Source: Candidatus Accumulibacter phosphatis (GTDB lineage: Bacteria > Pseudomonadota > Gammaproteobacteria > Burkholderiales > Rhodocyclaceae). From it: a stretch of DNA of 64,000 nt. Below, piece by piece: positions 40,247-50,727 of this stretch. The notes beneath the pieces were generated by a model. That model ran no database searches. It was not told the DNA's origin and saw only the letters and a list, made by a program, of their open reading frames with translations. A program made the position numbers and the translations under genes. The stretch covers positions 1-64,000 of the forward strand of contig NZ_SPMY01000010.1 of assembly GCF_012939955.1 (NCBI RefSeq). Direction: 5' to 3'. Each line of letters opens with the position of its first letter. Position 1 is the first letter of the stretch.

Positions 40247-41251
40247 TCATTCCTTCATCAGCGTCAGCAGCCGTGCGGCAGCCGCGCCGGGCGTCGTCCG
40301 CCCCTCGGCGACATCACTGGAAAGCTCGGGCAGGGCCGCTCGTATGGCCGGATGGGCGCGGAAGTAGCGGCGCAGACCGGAATCTATCAGGCTCCACATC
40401 CAGTCCACCGCCTGCCGGCGGCGCTTTTGTTCGAATTCGCCGCTTGCCTTCATGAGCCCCTGGTAGCGCTCGATTTCGGCCCAGAACTCGGCGATGCCGC
40501 GCTTGCCAAGCGCGCTGCAGGTGAGCACCGGCGGCCGCCAGTTCGGGCTGGCGCTGCGCAGCATGGTCAGTGCGGTACGCATCTGACTGCGCGCGGCGGC
40601 CGCGGCGCGTTCGTCGATATCGGCCTTGTTGAAGATGATCAGGTCGGCAATTTCGACAATTCCCTTCTTGATGGCCTGCAGGTCATCGCCCTGGCTGGGT
40701 AACTGCAGCAGGACGAACGCATCGACCATGCCGGCTACCGTCGTTTCGGATTGACCGACGCCGACGGTCTCGACGATGATCACGTCAAAGCCGCCGGCTT
40801 CGCAGAGCAGCATCGCCTCGCGTGTCTTGTCGGCGACTCCGCCCAGCGAACCCGAGGACGGGCTGGGACGGATGAAGGCTTCGTCGCGCTGGCAGAGCAG
40901 TTCCATGCGCGTCTTGTCACCGAGAATCGAACCGCCGGAGACTGACGACGAGGGGTCGACGGCGAGCACGGCGACGCGTTTGCCTGCGCCGATCAGGAAC
41001 AGGCCGAGCGATTCGATAAAAGTTGATTTGCCGGCACCGGGTGCGCCAGAGATGCCGACGCGGATGGTTCGTCCGGTGTGCGGGAGCAGCGCCGTGAGCA
41101 CCTGTCGGGCGCGACGCTGATGATCAGTGCGCGTCGATTCGACGAGGGTGATGGCTTTGGCCAAGGCCCGTCGACGGCAGGCGAGGACGCCGTCGACGAG
41201 ATGCTGGTCAGCCGTGGCCATGCTGGTGGTTGAAGAGTGGGTCATATCCAT
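40247..41251 (-). CDS. meaB: MeaB/ArgK-type GTPase, methylmalonyl-CoA mutase chaperone
   Basis: A 334-residue G3E-family GTPase that gates loading and protects adenosylcobalamin in methylmalonyl-CoA mutase. Walker A is GISGAPGAGKST, Walker B-like region VIIVETVGVGQSE, base-recognition FNKAD. C-terminal dimerisation helices are present. It starts 20 bases after the mcm stop, as expected for a chaperone-client pair. Older annotations call this ArgK, an arginine-transport ATPase, which the neighbours make unlikely. Confidence 0.95.
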   Translation of the reverse strand: MDMTHSSTTSMATADQHLVDGVLACRRRALAKAITLVESTRTDHQRRARQVLTALLPHTGRTIRVGISGAPGAGKSTFIESLGLFLIGAGKRVAVLAVDPSSSVSGGSILGDKTRMELLCQRDEAFIRPSPSSGSLGGVADKTREAMLLCEAGGFDVIIVETVGVGQSETTVAGMVDAFVLLQLPSQGDDLQAIKKGIVEIADLIIFNKADIDERAAAAARSQMRTALTMLRSASPNWRPPVLTCSALGKRGIAEFWAEIERYQGLMKASGEFEQKRRRQAVDWMWSLIDSGLRRYFRAHPAIRAALPELSSDVAEGRTTPGAAAARLLTLMKE

Positions 41252-41271
41252 GGCTGACAGCAGTGCGTGGC

Positions 41272-43446
41272 TCAGGCAGAGGCGGCGGCGCGCGCTTTGC
41301 GGATCTCGCTGACGATGGTCATCGCCGAATCCTCGATACGCGTTCCCGGTCCGAAAATGGCCTTGGCGCCAGACTTGTACAGGAAGTCATAGTCCTGCGC
41401 CGGGATCACCCCGCCTGCAAAAACGATGATGTCGTCGGCTCCCTGATCCTTGAGCGCCTTGACCAGCGCCGGCAACAGCGTCTTGTGTCCGGCCGCGAGG
41501 GACGATACACCGATTGCATGCACGTCGTTCTCGATGGCCAGCCGCGCCGCTTCTTCCGGGGTCTGGAAGAGCGGGCCGACGTCGATGTCGAAGCCGAGGT
41601 CGGCAAAGGCCGTGGCCACCACCTTGGCACCACGGTCGTGGCCATCCTGGCCGAGTTTGGCGACCATGATCCGCGGCCGCCGGCCTTCGTCTTCGTTGAA
41701 CTGGGCGATTTCGGCTTTCAGCGCCTCCCAGCTGGCGATCCCTTCGACGACCGCGCCGTAGACACCGGAAACAGTCTGTTGAGTGGCGCGGAAACGCCCG
41801 TAAACTGCTTCCAGGGCGTCGGAAACTTCGCCAACCGAGGCGCGCAGGCGCATCGCCTTGATCGCCAGGTCGAGCAGGTTGCCTTCCTTGCTCTCGGCGC
41901 AGCGTGTCAGGTCGGCCAGTGCGGCATTGACCTTTTCGTTATCGCGGCCGGCGCGAACGCTCTTCAGGCGGGCGATCTGCGAGTCGCGGACGGCATTGTT
42001 GTCGATGTCGCGGATTTCGAGGTCGTCTTGCTTGGCCAGCTTGTACTTGTTCACGCCGACGATGACGTCCTTGGCGGAGTCGATGCGCGCCTGCTTGTCG
42101 GCCGCGCAGCCCTCGATCTTCATCTTCGCCCAGCCGGATTCGACGGCGTGCGTCATGCCGCCCATGCTGTCGACTTCCTCGATGATCTTCCACGCCTCGT
42201 CGGCGAGATCCTGGGTCAGCCTCTCCATCATGTAGGAACCGGCCCAGGGGTCGATGACGTTGGTGATGTGCGTCTCTTCCTGGATCACCAGCTGCGTGTT
42301 GCGGGCAATACGCGAAGAGAACTCGGTTGGCAGGGCGATGGCTTCGTCAAGGGCATTGGTGTGCAGCGACTGCGTCCCGCCAAAAACCGCGGCCATCGCT
42401 TCGATGGTCGTACGCACGACGTTGTTGTAGGGATCCTGCTCGGTCAGCGACCAGCCCGAGGTTTGGCAGTGCGTGCGCAGCATGCTCGATTTCGCATTCT
42501 TTGGCTCGAACTCCTGCATCGCTTTCCACCACAACAGGCGGGCAGCGCGCAGCTTGGCCACTTCCAGGTAGAAGTTCATGCCGATGGCGAAGAAGAACGA
42601 GAGCCGGCCGGCGAAGGCGTCGACGTCCAGGCCGGAAGCAATCGCCGTGCGCACGTAGTCGCGACCGTCGGCAATGGTGAACGCCAGTTCGAGCGCCTGC
42701 GTGGCGCCGGCTTCCTGCATGTGGTAACCCGAAATCGAGATCGAGTTGAACTTCGGCATGTGCTGCGCGGTGTAGCCGATGATGTCGGAGATGATCTTCA
42801 TCGACGGCTGCGGCGGATAGATGTAGGTGTTGCGGACCATGAACTCCTTGAGGATGTCGTTCTGGATGGTCCCCGAGAGCTTGTCCTGCGGCACGCCCTG
42901 TTCTTCGGCGGCGACGATGTAGCCGGCAAGAATCGGCAGCACGGCACCGTTCATGGTCATCGACACCGAGATTTTCTCGAGAGGGATGCCGTCGAACAGA
43001 ATCTTCATGTCTTCGACCGAGTCGATCGCCACGCCTGCCTTGCCGACGTCGCCGGTGACGCGCGCATGGTCGGAGTCGTAGCCGCGGTGGGTGGCCAGGT
43101 CGAAGGCTACCGAGACGCCCTGACCGCCGGCCGCCAGCGCCTTGCGATAGAAGGCATTCGACGCTTCAGCGGTGGAGAAGCCGGCGTATTGGCGGATGGT
43201 CCATGGCCGGCCGGTGTACATCGTTGCCTGCGGGCCGCGGACGAATGGGGCCAAGCCTGGCAGGGTGTCGGTGTAGGGCAGGCCTTCCAGATCCTTCCTG
43301 GTATAGAGGGGCTTGACGACCACGCCTTCGGGCGTTACCCAGTTCAGCGTTTCGAGTTCGGCACCGCGCAGTGCTTTGGCGGCAGCCTTCTTCCAGTCAT
43401 CGAGGTTGGATGAATCAGCTAATGCAGGATTGTTCGCGTTGGACAT
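41272..43446 (-). CDS. mcm: Methylmalonyl-CoA mutase (single-chain, B12-dependent)
   Basis: A 724-residue enzyme interconverting (R)-methylmalonyl-CoA and succinyl-CoA. The TIM-barrel substrate domain is N-terminal ([20 protein letters not shown]). The cobalamin domain is C-terminal with the base-off histidine in [16 protein letters not shown]. Length fits the E. coli Sbm/ScpA type. ATG at 43446 is chosen because AAAGG precedes it and the longer frame runs through the promoter. It heads mcm-meaB-pccB-pccA. The epimerase needed to join the carboxylase and mutase stereochemically is not in the window. Confidence 0.95.
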   Translation of the reverse strand: MSNANNPALADSSNLDDWKKAAAKALRGAELETLNWVTPEGVVVKPLYTRKDLEGLPYTDTLPGLAPFVRGPQATMYTGRPWTIRQYAGFSTAEASNAFYRKALAAGGQGVSVAFDLATHRGYDSDHARVTGDVGKAGVAIDSVEDMKILFDGIPLEKISVSMTMNGAVLPILAGYIVAAEEQGVPQDKLSGTIQNDILKEFMVRNTYIYPPQPSMKIISDIIGYTAQHMPKFNSISISGYHMQEAGATQALELAFTIADGRDYVRTAIASGLDVDAFAGRLSFFFAIGMNFYLEVAKLRAARLLWWKAMQEFEPKNAKSSMLRTHCQTSGWSLTEQDPYNNVVRTTIEAMAAVFGGTQSLHTNALDEAIALPTEFSSRIARNTQLVIQEETHITNVIDPWAGSYMMERLTQDLADEAWKIIEEVDSMGGMTHAVESGWAKMKIEGCAADKQARIDSAKDVIVGVNKYKLAKQDDLEIRDIDNNAVRDSQIARLKSVRAGRDNEKVNAALADLTRCAESKEGNLLDLAIKAMRLRASVGEVSDALEAVYGRFRATQQTVSGVYGAVVEGIASWEALKAEIAQFNEDEGRRPRIMVAKLGQDGHDRGAKVVATAFADLGFDIDVGPLFQTPEEAARLAIENDVHAIGVSSLAAGHKTLLPALVKALKDQGADDIIVFAGGVIPAQDYDFLYKSGAKAIFGPGTRIEDSAMTIVSEIRKARAAASA

Positions 43447-43512
43447 TACGGAACCTTTCACGAAATCAGTGGGATGGGGTGGGGTGGGAAATTCGCCCCG
43501 ACGAGCCAAGGA

Positions 43513-43518
43513 ATTATA
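43513..43518 (-). promoter_or_regulatory. Probable -10 box of the mcm operon
   Basis: Perfect TATAAT on the minus strand, 66 bases ahead of the mcm ATG. The -35 region is weak, so activation by a regulator is plausible. Confidence 0.55.
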
Positions 43519-43560
43519 CCGACCAAGCGAGCCGCTATGGCAGACAAAGATCGCTAGCAC

Positions 43561-43589
43561 TTGACACCCCGCTCGACGAATAATACTGT
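43561..43589 (+). promoter_or_regulatory. Probable sigma-70 promoter of the GntR gene
   Basis: TTGACA (43561-43566), 17-base spacer, TACTGT (43584-43589). It points towards the GntR start at 43657 and lies back to back with the mcm promoter. Confidence 0.55.
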
Positions 43590-43609
43590 ATCCATAATTA
43601 TGAAAGCAA

Positions 43610-43625
43610 GGTCTCGTCTGAGACC
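43610..43625. promoter_or_regulatory. Candidate GntR operator
   Basis: Inverted repeat GGTCTC-GTCT-GAGACC with perfect 6-base arms, between the promoter and the start of the GntR gene. Position suits autorepression; whether it also controls mcm is inference. Confidence 0.5.
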
Positions 43626-43656
43626 CTGAACGAATCAGTAGAAAAAAAAGAGATCG

Positions 43657-44329
43657 ATGGATCCCAGTCAAATCGCCCAGACGGCCCTCTACCAGGAGGT
43701 CGCTGAAAGACTACGGCAGAGAATTTTCGCGCATCAGTTAGCCCCGGGAGCCAGAATCGACGAACAGGCTCTGGCAACCGATTACGGGATCAGCCGCACG
43801 CCGCTACGCGAAGCGCTGAAGGTCCTTGCCGCCGAAGGCCTGGTGACCTTGCGGCCACGTCGCGGCTGCTTCGTCACCGAAATCTCGGAGCAGGACCTGG
43901 ATGACATTTTTCCCTTGATGGCCATGCTCGAAGGGCGTTGCGCACTCGAGGCGACGACCCGGGCACAGCCCGACGATCTGGCCAGGCTCGATGCGCTGCA
44001 CGCGGAACTACAGCGCTTTGCCGAGACTAAGGAGATCGAGCACTTTTTTTGAGGTCAATCAGGCGTTTCACTACCAGATCCAGGAAATGTCGGGAAACCG
44101 CAGGTTGCGTCAGGTGATCCAGGACCTGCGCAAGGTGCTCAAACTGACGCGCCGGTTTTCGCTGAGCATCGACGGTCGTGTGCAGCAGTCGCTCGCCGAA
44201 CACGCGATCATCCTGGCGGCGATCAAGGCCGGCGACGCGGCGGGCGCGCAAGTCGCGATGCACGATCACATTCTTTCCGGACGCCAGGCGCTGGCCAGGA
44301 GCAACGCCACTCAAGAACTGCCGACATGA
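43657..44329 (+). CDS. GntR/FadR-type transcription regulator, with a single-base frameshift
   Basis: The N-terminal winged helix is intact ([41 protein letters not shown]). The FCD-type C-terminal domain continues in another frame from [17 protein letters not shown]. The join is a run of seven T at 44044-44050 where six give the conserved reading HFFEVN. With one T removed the protein is 223 residues. A homopolymer miscount is the simplest cause, but slippage-based loss is possible. It is divergent from the mcm operon and probably regulates it or the following enoyl-CoA hydratase, with which it overlaps (ATGA). Confidence 0.85.
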
Positions 44330-45105
44330 GCGGGCGTATTCTATGCACGCACGCCGAAAGGGTCGCCACAGTGACCCTTTCGAATCCGGGCAAACTCAAC
44401 GCCATCGACTTTGCCATGTGGCAGAGCCTGGCCGAGATCGTCGCTGAATTGTCGGGCGACGAAGAGATACGCTGCGTAGTGGTCCGTGGCGACGGTGATC
44501 AAGCGTTCGCCGCCGGTGGCGACATCGACGAGTTTCTCAGCAGGCGCGACACAGTAGAGCGCGCAATGGCCTACCATGCGCAGGCGGGCGCCGCTCTGCA
44601 AGCTCTGGCCGACTGTCGTCAGCCGACGATCGCGTTGCTGCAGGGAGCATGCATCGGTGGTGGGCTGGAGATTGCCGCGCAGTGCGACCTGCGCATCGCC
44701 GCGCAGTCGTCGCGTTTCGGTGCGCCCATCAACAAGCTCGGTTTTTCGATGTATCCCGCGGAGATGGCCAGTCTGCTGCGTCTGGCCGGACCAGCATGCC
44801 TGCTGGAAATCCTGCTCGAAGGGCGCATTCTCGGTGCGCATGAGGCGCTCGCCAAAGGCCTCCTTACCCGGGTGGTGACGGAGGACGAAGTGGTTAACGA
44901 GGCTTACGCCAGTGCTCGCCGCATTTGCGCCGGCGCGCCGCTGGTTGCCCGTTGGCACAAGCAATGGCTGCGTCGACTGCAGCAGGGTGCGCCGCTGAGT
45001 GACGAGGAACTGCGTGCTTCGTTCGCCTTTCTCGCGACCGAGGACTATCGCGAAGGCCTGTCGGCATTCATCGAGAAGCGCAAGCCGGAATTCAGAGGCC
45101 GCTGA
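44326..45105 (+). CDS. Enoyl-CoA hydratase/isomerase family protein
   Basis: A 259-residue crotonase-fold protein. The oxyanion-hole segments are AFAAGGDIDEFL and GACIGGGLEIAAQCDLRIA. The first general acid/base Glu position of classical hydratases is not clear (SSRFGAPINKLGFSMYP), so it may be an isomerase, decarboxylase or hydrolase. It overlaps the GntR gene by 4 bases and sits opposite the propionyl-CoA operon, suggesting a role in short-chain or branched acyl-CoA use. The exact reaction is unknown. Confidence 0.85.
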   Translation: MSGRILCTHAERVATVTLSNPGKLNAIDFAMWQSLAEIVAELSGDEEIRCVVVRGDGDQAFAAGGDIDEFLSRRDTVERAMAYHAQAGAALQALADCRQPTIALLQGACIGGGLEIAAQCDLRIAAQSSRFGAPINKLGFSMYPAEMASLLRLAGPACLLEILLEGRILGAHEALAKGLLTRVVTEDEVVNEAYASARRICAGAPLVARWHKQWLRRLQQGAPLSDEELRASFAFLATEDYREGLSAFIEKRKPEFRGR

Positions 45106-45144
45106 TCGCCGCCTTTGCCGTGAAAGGGGCCTGCGACCCGCACA

Positions 45145-45945
45145 TCAAACGGACAGACCCCACATCATCTTGGCTGCCAGGAGAATCAGGATGGCGGCGA
45201 AAAGACGCTTCAGGGTGGCCACCGGCAAGCGGTGCGCCAGGCGGGCGCCGAGGGGTGCGATGAGCATGCTCGATGGCACCAGCCACAGCAGCGCCGGCAG
45301 GTACACGTAGCCGACGCTCCACGGTGGCAGGCCGGGGTGCTCCCAGCCGTTGAAAATGTAACCCAGCGAACCGCCGATGGCGATCGGGAAGCCGACCGCC
45401 GCCGACGTTCCTATTGCATGCTGCACGCGGACGTTGCACCAGGTCAGGAAGGGTACCGTGAGGGACCCCCCGCCGATGGCGACCAGCGCCGACAGCGCGC
45501 CGATGCCGGTGCCGACGCCAAAGACGCCGAACGCGCCGGGTAACTCGCGCGAGGCCTTGGGTTTCAGGTCAAGGATCATCTGCACCGCGACCACGCAGAC
45601 GAAGACCATGAAGAAGAGCGCCAGAGGTCTGGACGGCACGCTGCCGGCGAACAGTGTGCCGATCAGCGTGCCGGCGAGAATCCCGGGGGTGATCTGGCCA
45701 ACCACCTTCCACAGCACGGCCTGATGCTGGTGGTGGGCGCGCAGGCTGGCAAGCGACGTAAACAGGATCGCGGCCATCGATGTGCCGAGCGCCAGATGCA
45801 GGACCTCGGTCGCCGGAAATCCCGCCTGCGCGGCAAACATCATGGTCAAGGTCGGGACCATGAGCAGTCCGCCGCCGATGCCGAGCATGCCGGCGAACAA
45901 GCCGGTAAACAGACCCAGCGCGATATATGCCAGCCACCAGAGCAA
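45145..45945 (-). CDS. TauE/SafE-type membrane exporter
   Basis: A 266-residue inner-membrane protein with about eight hydrophobic segments and the family's two internal repeats. The first repeat has GLFAGMLGIGGGLLMVPTL and the second GALSALVAIGGGSLTVPFL, both with the GIGGG/VPF signature. The family exports sulfite, sulfoacetate or related anions; substrate unknown here. The TTG start at 45945 is used because GGGAG lies 6 bases upstream and the frame begins with the first membrane helix. Confidence 0.88.
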   Translation of the reverse strand: MLWWLAYIALGLFTGLFAGMLGIGGGLLMVPTLTMMFAAQAGFPATEVLHLALGTSMAAILFTSLASLRAHHQHQAVLWKVVGQITPGILAGTLIGTLFAGSVPSRPLALFFMVFVCVVAVQMILDLKPKASRELPGAFGVFGVGTGIGALSALVAIGGGSLTVPFLTWCNVRVQHAIGTSAAVGFPIAIGGSLGYIFNGWEHPGLPPWSVGYVYLPALLWLVPSSMLIAPLGARLAHRLPVATLKRLFAAILILLAAKMMWGLSV

Positions 45946-46040
45946 CGCGGACTCCCTTCAGGATCTGTGCAACGAGGGCTCCATCATCCCACGATTCGGT
46001 GCCTCACAGCCGTTCGGTGCCAGTAGCGACGTCGCAGGGC

Positions 46041-46940
46041 TCATTGCCCGAGAACTTCGACGAGCATGCGGTTCACGCCGACCTGCCAGTCGGGCAGGCG
46101 CAGATCGAAGGCAGCTTGCAGCTTGCGCGTGTCCAGGCGGGAGTTGTGCGGGCGTGGGGCGGGCAAGGGGTAGGCGCTGCTTGGCACCGCCTCGATGGCT
46201 GTCGGCGCGACGCGGATGGCCTCGCCGGCTTGCCGGGCGAAGTCGATGACGTGCCGGGCGTAGCCATGCCAGCTGGTCTCGCCGCCAGCCACCAGATGGT
46301 AGAGGCCGGCGAGCGCTGGTTGTTGCCAGGCGCTGCGAATGGCGTGCGCAGTCACGTCGGCCAGCAATTCGGCGCCGGTCGGCGCGCCTATCTGATCGGC
46401 GATTACCTTGAGCTGATCGCGTTCGCTCGCCAGGCGCAGCATGGTGCGCGCAAAGTTGTTGCCGCGCGCGGCGTACACCCAACTGGTGCGAAAGATGAGG
46501 TGCTTGGTGCAGGCTGCGGCGACCGCCTGTTCGCCGGCGAGCTTGGTTTTACCGTAGACGCTCAGGGGCGCGGTCGCGTCGCATTCCTGCCAGGGCTTTT
46601 CGCCGCTGCCTGCGAATACGTAGTCGGTCGAGTAGTGCACCAGCCAGGCGCCGAGGCGGCTGGCTTCCTCGGCGAGCACGCCGGGAGCCAGGGCGTTGAG
46701 CGTTCCCGCCAGTTGGGGTTCCGATTCGGCCTTGTCGACCGCCGTGTGGGCGGCGGCATTGACGATCACGTCCGGTGCAACCGCGCGCACGCAGGCTGCC
46801 AGGCCGGCGAGGTCAGTGAAGCTGCCGCACAGTGGGCCATCGCCTTCGTGATCCAGGGCGATCACGGTTCCGAGCGGAGCCAGGCTGCGTTGCAATTCCC
46901 AGCCGACCTGTCCGCGCTTGCCGAAGAGCAGTATTTTCAT
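46041..46940 (-). CDS. rmlD: dTDP-4-dehydrorhamnose reductase RmlD
   Basis: A 299-residue NAD(P)H reductase making dTDP-L-rhamnose, last step of the rml pathway. It has a Rossmann start ILLFGKRGQVGWELQRSL, the catalytic Tyr-x3-Lys in YGKTKLAGE, and the family segments NAAAHTAVDKAE and HYSTDYVFAG. ATG at 46940 starts the Rossmann strand; the longer frame overlaps rmlB. It follows rmlB by 10 bases; rmlA and rmlC are not in this window. Confidence 0.95.
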   Translation of the reverse strand: MKILLFGKRGQVGWELQRSLAPLGTVIALDHEGDGPLCGSFTDLAGLAACVRAVAPDVIVNAAAHTAVDKAESEPQLAGTLNALAPGVLAEEASRLGAWLVHYSTDYVFAGSGEKPWQECDATAPLSVYGKTKLAGEQAVAAACTKHLIFRTSWVYAARGNNFARTMLRLASERDQLKVIADQIGAPTGAELLADVTAHAIRSAWQQPALAGLYHLVAGGETSWHGYARHVIDFARQAGEAIRVAPTAIEAVPSSAYPLPAPRPHNSRLDTRKLQAAFDLRLPDWQVGVNRMLVEVLGQ

Positions 46941-46950
46941 CGCTTTATTT

Positions 46951-48018
46951 TCATGGCTTGCGCCCGCCATAGTTCTTTTCGACCCAATCGCGGTAGGCGC
47001 CGGATTGCACGTGCTGTACCCACTGCTGATTCTCCAGGTACCAGAGGACGGTCTTGCGAATGCCGGTGGCGAAAGTCTCTGCCGGTTTCCAGCCCAGCTC
47101 GTTTTCGATCTTGCGCGCGTCGATGGCGTAGCGCCGGTCGTGGCCGGGGCGGTCGGCAACCGTGGTGATCTGCTCGCGGTAGGGGCGGCCGTCCGAACGT
47201 GGGCGAAGTTCGTCGAGCAGGTCGCAGACGGTGTGCACGATATCGAGGTTGGGCTGCTCGTTCCAGCCGCCGACGTTGTAGGTCTCGCCTGGGCGGCCGG
47301 CTTCCAACACGCGCCTGATTGCCGTGCAGTGATCCTTGACGTACAGCCAGTCGCGAATCTGCTGGCCGTCGCCATACACCGGCAGGGCTTTGCCGGCGAG
47401 GGCATTGACGATCATCAGCGGGATCAGTTTTTCCGGGAAATGATAGGGACCGTAGTTGTTCGAGCAGTTGGTGGTCAGCACCGGCAGCCCGTAAGTGTGG
47501 TGGTAGGCGCGCACCAGATGGTCGCTCGCGGCCTTGCTTGCCGAGTAGGGGCTGTTCGGTTCATAGGCGTGCGTTTCGCTGAAAGCCGGCTCATCGCTGG
47601 CCAGGGAACCATAGACCTCGTCCGTCGACACGTGCAGAAAGCGGAAGCGCTCTTTGGCCTCGCCAGCCAGCGTCCCCCAATAGGCGCGCGTCGCTTCAAG
47701 GAGATGGAAGCTGCCGACGATGTTGGTCTGGATGAAGTCCTCGGGACCATGGATCGAGCGATCGACATGCGACTCGGCAGCAAAGTTGACGATCGCCCGT
47801 GGCTGGTATTGCGCCAGGAGGCTGGTGGCGAGCTGGCTGTCGCCGATGTCGCCGTGCACGAAGATATGCCGCGGGTCGTCGAGCAGCGACGCGAGGTTCT
47901 CGCGATTGCCCGCGTAGGTCAGTTTGTCGAGGTTGAGCAGCGCCTCGTCGCATTGTGCCAGCCAGTCGAGCACGAAATTTGCGCCGATGAAGCCGGCGCC
48001 GCCGGTGACCAGAATCAT
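46951..48018 (-). CDS. rmlB: dTDP-glucose 4,6-dehydratase RmlB
   Basis: A 355-residue extended SDR that forms dTDP-4-keto-6-deoxyglucose. Motifs: [16 protein letters not shown] (NAD), [23 protein letters not shown] with the Asp-Glu pair used in dehydration, and [15 protein letters not shown] (Tyr, Lys). Length fits RmlB. It precedes rmlD on the minus strand and lies 99 bases after manC, forming a sugar-nucleotide cluster for O-antigen or exopolysaccharide. Confidence 0.96.
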   Translation of the reverse strand: MILVTGGAGFIGANFVLDWLAQCDEALLNLDKLTYAGNRENLASLLDDPRHIFVHGDIGDSQLATSLLAQYQPRAIVNFAAESHVDRSIHGPEDFIQTNIVGSFHLLEATRAYWGTLAGEAKERFRFLHVSTDEVYGSLASDEPAFSETHAYEPNSPYSASKAASDHLVRAYHHTYGLPVLTTNCSNNYGPYHFPEKLIPLMIVNALAGKALPVYGDGQQIRDWLYVKDHCTAIRRVLEAGRPGETYNVGGWNEQPNLDIVHTVCDLLDELRPRSDGRPYREQITTVADRPGHDRRYAIDARKIENELGWKPAETFATGIRKTVLWYLENQQWVQHVQSGAYRDWVEKNYGGRKP

Positions 48019-48117
48019 GTGCGGACCTTTTCAGAGGGAGGGTGGAGAGGCAAAGAGGGCTCAGCGTAGTCAGCCATCAGGCACCGCCAGCGTGCGGCCG
48101 GCGCGACGCTCATCGGG

Positions 48118-49538
48118 TCAGCGGCCGTAGCTGTCCTGCAGGCGGACGATGTCATCCTCGCCAAGATAGCTGCCGGACTGGACCTCGATCATTTCGAGGT
48201 CGATCTTGCCCGGATTTTCCAGACGATGGACGACGCCGAGCGGGATATAGGTCGATTGGTTTTCGGAGAGCAACAGCGTTTCTTCGCCACGGACGATCAG
48301 CGCCGTGCCCTTGACGACGACCCAGTGCTCGGCACGGTGATGGTGTTTTTGCAGACTGAGGCTGGCACCGGCTTTTACCAGGATGCGCTTGACCTGATAG
48401 CGCGGCGCATGCGCCAGCCCCTCGTAGCTTCCCCAGGGGCGATGGACGATGTGCCTCAGTTCGGTTTCGCTGCGCGCCGAACGCTTCAAGGCCTCGACCA
48501 GCGCCTTGACTTCCTGCGCCTTCGCTTTGTCGGCTACCAGGATCGCATCTGGCGTGGCAACGACGATCAGTCCGCTGACGCCGACGGTGGCCAGCAATTG
48601 CCCGTCAGCGAGAAGGATCGAATCGTGGGTGTCGATACTCAGTACGTCACCGCGCTGCGTGTTGCCGTTGTCGTCGGCCTGACCAAGCGCAGCCATTGCA
48701 TCCCAGGCGCCGATGTCGTTCCAGCCCGCATCGAGCGGAATGACGACGCCATGGTCGGTTTTCTCCATGACGGCATAGTCGATCGATTTTGACGGGCTGG
48801 CGAGAAAAGCCGCGTGATCGAGGCGCACGAAGTCCAGGTCGCAGCGTTCGCTGGCGACGGCCGCAGTCACGCACTCGCGGATTCCCGGCGCATAGCGGTC
48901 GAGGGCTTCGAGGTAGGTGTTGGCGCCGAAGAGGAACATGCCGCTGTTCCAGTAGTAGTCGCCGGAATCAAGGTAGCGTTGCGCAGTTTCCGCGTCGGGC
49001 TTCTCGACGAAGCGGTCGAGCGCATAACCACCCTCGACGACCTCACCGCGACGGATGTAACCGTAGCCGGTTTCGGCACGATCGGGGACGACGCCAAAGG
49101 TGACCAGGGCGCCGCGCGGGCGTGTGGAATCGCCGCACTGATCGCCTTCTGGAAAGCAGGCACGTTGGCGATGACATGATCCGATGGCAGGACGAGGAGT
49201 AGCGGCGGCTCTTGGTGAATGCCGGTGCGGAGGGCGTGCACCGCGGCTGCGGCGACGGCCGGTGCGGTGTTGCGTGCGGCCGGTTCGAGGAGAATGTCGG
49301 CCTTCTGGCCGATTTCGTGAAGCTGTTCGGCAACCAGGAAGCGGTGGTTTTCGTTGGCGACGGCAATGGCTTCACCCAGCCCGGAGACCCCGTCGAGGCG
49401 GCGCAGCGTGTTCTGCAGCAGCGAAAAGTCGTCGACCAGGCGGAGAAACTGCTTCGGGTAATGCGTCCGCGACAGCGGCCACAGACGGGTGCCCGACCCT
49501 CCACAGAGAATTACCGGGCGAATGACAGAGGTGTTCAT
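48118..49538 (-). CDS. manC: Mannose-1-phosphate guanylyltransferase/mannose-6-phosphate isomerase, with a single-base frameshift
   Basis: A bifunctional enzyme making GDP-mannose. The N-terminal nucleotidyltransferase (VILCGGSGTRLWPLSR, LLLVLPSDHVIAN) reads in one frame to about HAR. The rest of that domain (WNSGMFLFGANTY) and the cupin isomerase domain (VHRPWGSYEGL, LSLQKHHHRAEHW) are in another. At about 49113 the minus strand reads CGCGCGGCGCC, and one extra base restores the expected ARxGALVTFGVVP. The repaired length is 473 residues, typical for the family. Probable consensus error. Confidence 0.9.
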
Positions 49539-49592
49539 TTAAACGGTCTCCAGTAGGTGCAGGCTTGCCGCCATGGGGCTTTGAGGGACGGC

Positions 49593-49598
49593 ATTATA
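49593..49598 (-). promoter_or_regulatory. Probable -10 box of manC
   Basis: TATAAT on the minus strand 55 bases ahead of the manC ATG; no clear -35. Confidence 0.45.
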
Positions 49599-49721
49599 CC
49601 GCCGCCGTGGATTGCCGGTAGGCGCTGATGCCGGCAGTGGGCGGCGGCGAGCGGTCAGCGCTCGCCAAAGGCCTGCCGTTTGCCGAGCCACGCAAGGCGG
49701 GTGGCTGTGCGCGCCATCTTC

Positions 49722-49727
49722 TATAAT
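49722..49727 (+). promoter_or_regulatory. Probable -10 box of waaC
   Basis: TATAAT 47 bases ahead of the waaC ATG, divergent from the manC -10; no clear -35. Confidence 0.45.
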
Positions 49728-49773
49728 GCGCTCTTCCTGCTTGCCGCCCATCTTCCCCGGAACTGGCCCACCG

Positions 49774-50727
49774 ATGCGCATCCTATTGGTAAAAACCTCG
49801 TCGCTTGGTGACGTAATCCACAATCTGCCGGTGCTCAGTGATTTGCGGCAGTGTTTTCCGGAAGCGGCAATCGACTGGTGTGTCGAGGAAGGCTTTGCCG
49901 ATATTCCGCGCCTGCACCCGGCTGTCGACCAGGTCATTCCGGTGGCCGTCAGGCGCTGGCGGAAAACGCTTGGCAGTCTGGCCACGTGGCGCGAAGTGCG
50001 CAACTTCCGCGCCCGCATCCGTGCCCCGAGCTACGACGCCGTGCTCGACACGCAGGGCTTGCTGAAGAGCGCGCTGATTGCCCGGCAAGCCCAAGGCAGG
50101 CGCTACGGCTATGCTGCCGAATCGGCGCGTGAGCCGGTCGCGGCGCGCTTTTATGAGGAGACTTTTGTCATCCCGCGCAATGCGCACGCTGTCGAACGCA
50201 ACCGCTGGCTGGCCGCCGCAGCCTTCGATTATCCGGTCGACCTGGCCCTTGACTACGGTATTTCGGCGCCGCCAATCGACGACGCTTGCCGGTCGTCAGA
50301 GCGGCTGGTCATTCTGCTGACGGCGACCAGTCGCGACGACAAGCTGTGGGATGAGGCGAACTGGCGCGTCCTTGGTCGAGCCCTGCTCGAGCGCGGCCTG
50401 ACGCCGGTCCTTCCGGCCGGCAATGCGCTCGAGCGGCAGCGTGCCGAGCGTATCGCTGCCGCCTTGCCAGGGGCTATTGTGCCGCCGCCGCTGCCGTTAG
50501 CGCAGGTCGCCGCCCTGATCGCACGGGCAGATTTGGCGGTCGGCGTCGATACCGGCCTGGCACACCTCGCGGCTGCCTTACGGGTGCCGGTGATCGCCCT
50601 TTACGTAGCGACAGATCCCGCTTTGACCGGCGTCTATGGCCGTGGCTTTGTGCGCAATCTCGGCCGCTGTGGCGCGCCGCCGTCGACCGCCGAGGTGCTG
50701 ACCGTTGCCGAGCAGGCGCTGCGGTGA
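49774..50727 (+). CDS. waaC: LPS heptosyltransferase I
   Basis: A 317-residue GT-9 glycosyltransferase adding the first heptose to the Kdo of lipid A core. N-terminal segment RILLVKTSSLGDVIHNLPVLSDL and WCVEEGFADIPRLHP are typical of WaaC. The donor-binding C-terminal half has ADLAVGVDTGLAHLAAAL and APLTGVYG-like DPALTGVYG. ATG at 49774 starts the family sequence. It overlaps waaA in TGATG, so the two core genes are translationally linked. Confidence 0.94.
   Translation: MRILLVKTSSLGDVIHNLPVLSDLRQCFPEAAIDWCVEEGFADIPRLHPAVDQVIPVAVRRWRKTLGSLATWREVRNFRARIRAPSYDAVLDTQGLLKSALIARQAQGRRYGYAAESAREPVAARFYEETFVIPRNAHAVERNRWLAAAAFDYPVDLALDYGISAPPIDDACRSSERLVILLTATSRDDKLWDEANWRVLGRALLERGLTPVLPAGNALERQRAERIAAALPGAIVPPPLPLAQVAALIARADLAVGVDTGLAHLAAALRVPVIALYVATDPALTGVYGRGFVRNLGRCGAPPSTAEVLTVAEQALR

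Noticed and set aside
41230-43413. A 727-codon open frame on the plus strand
   Set aside because: Antisense to methylmalonyl-CoA mutase; no recognisable domains and typical mirror composition.
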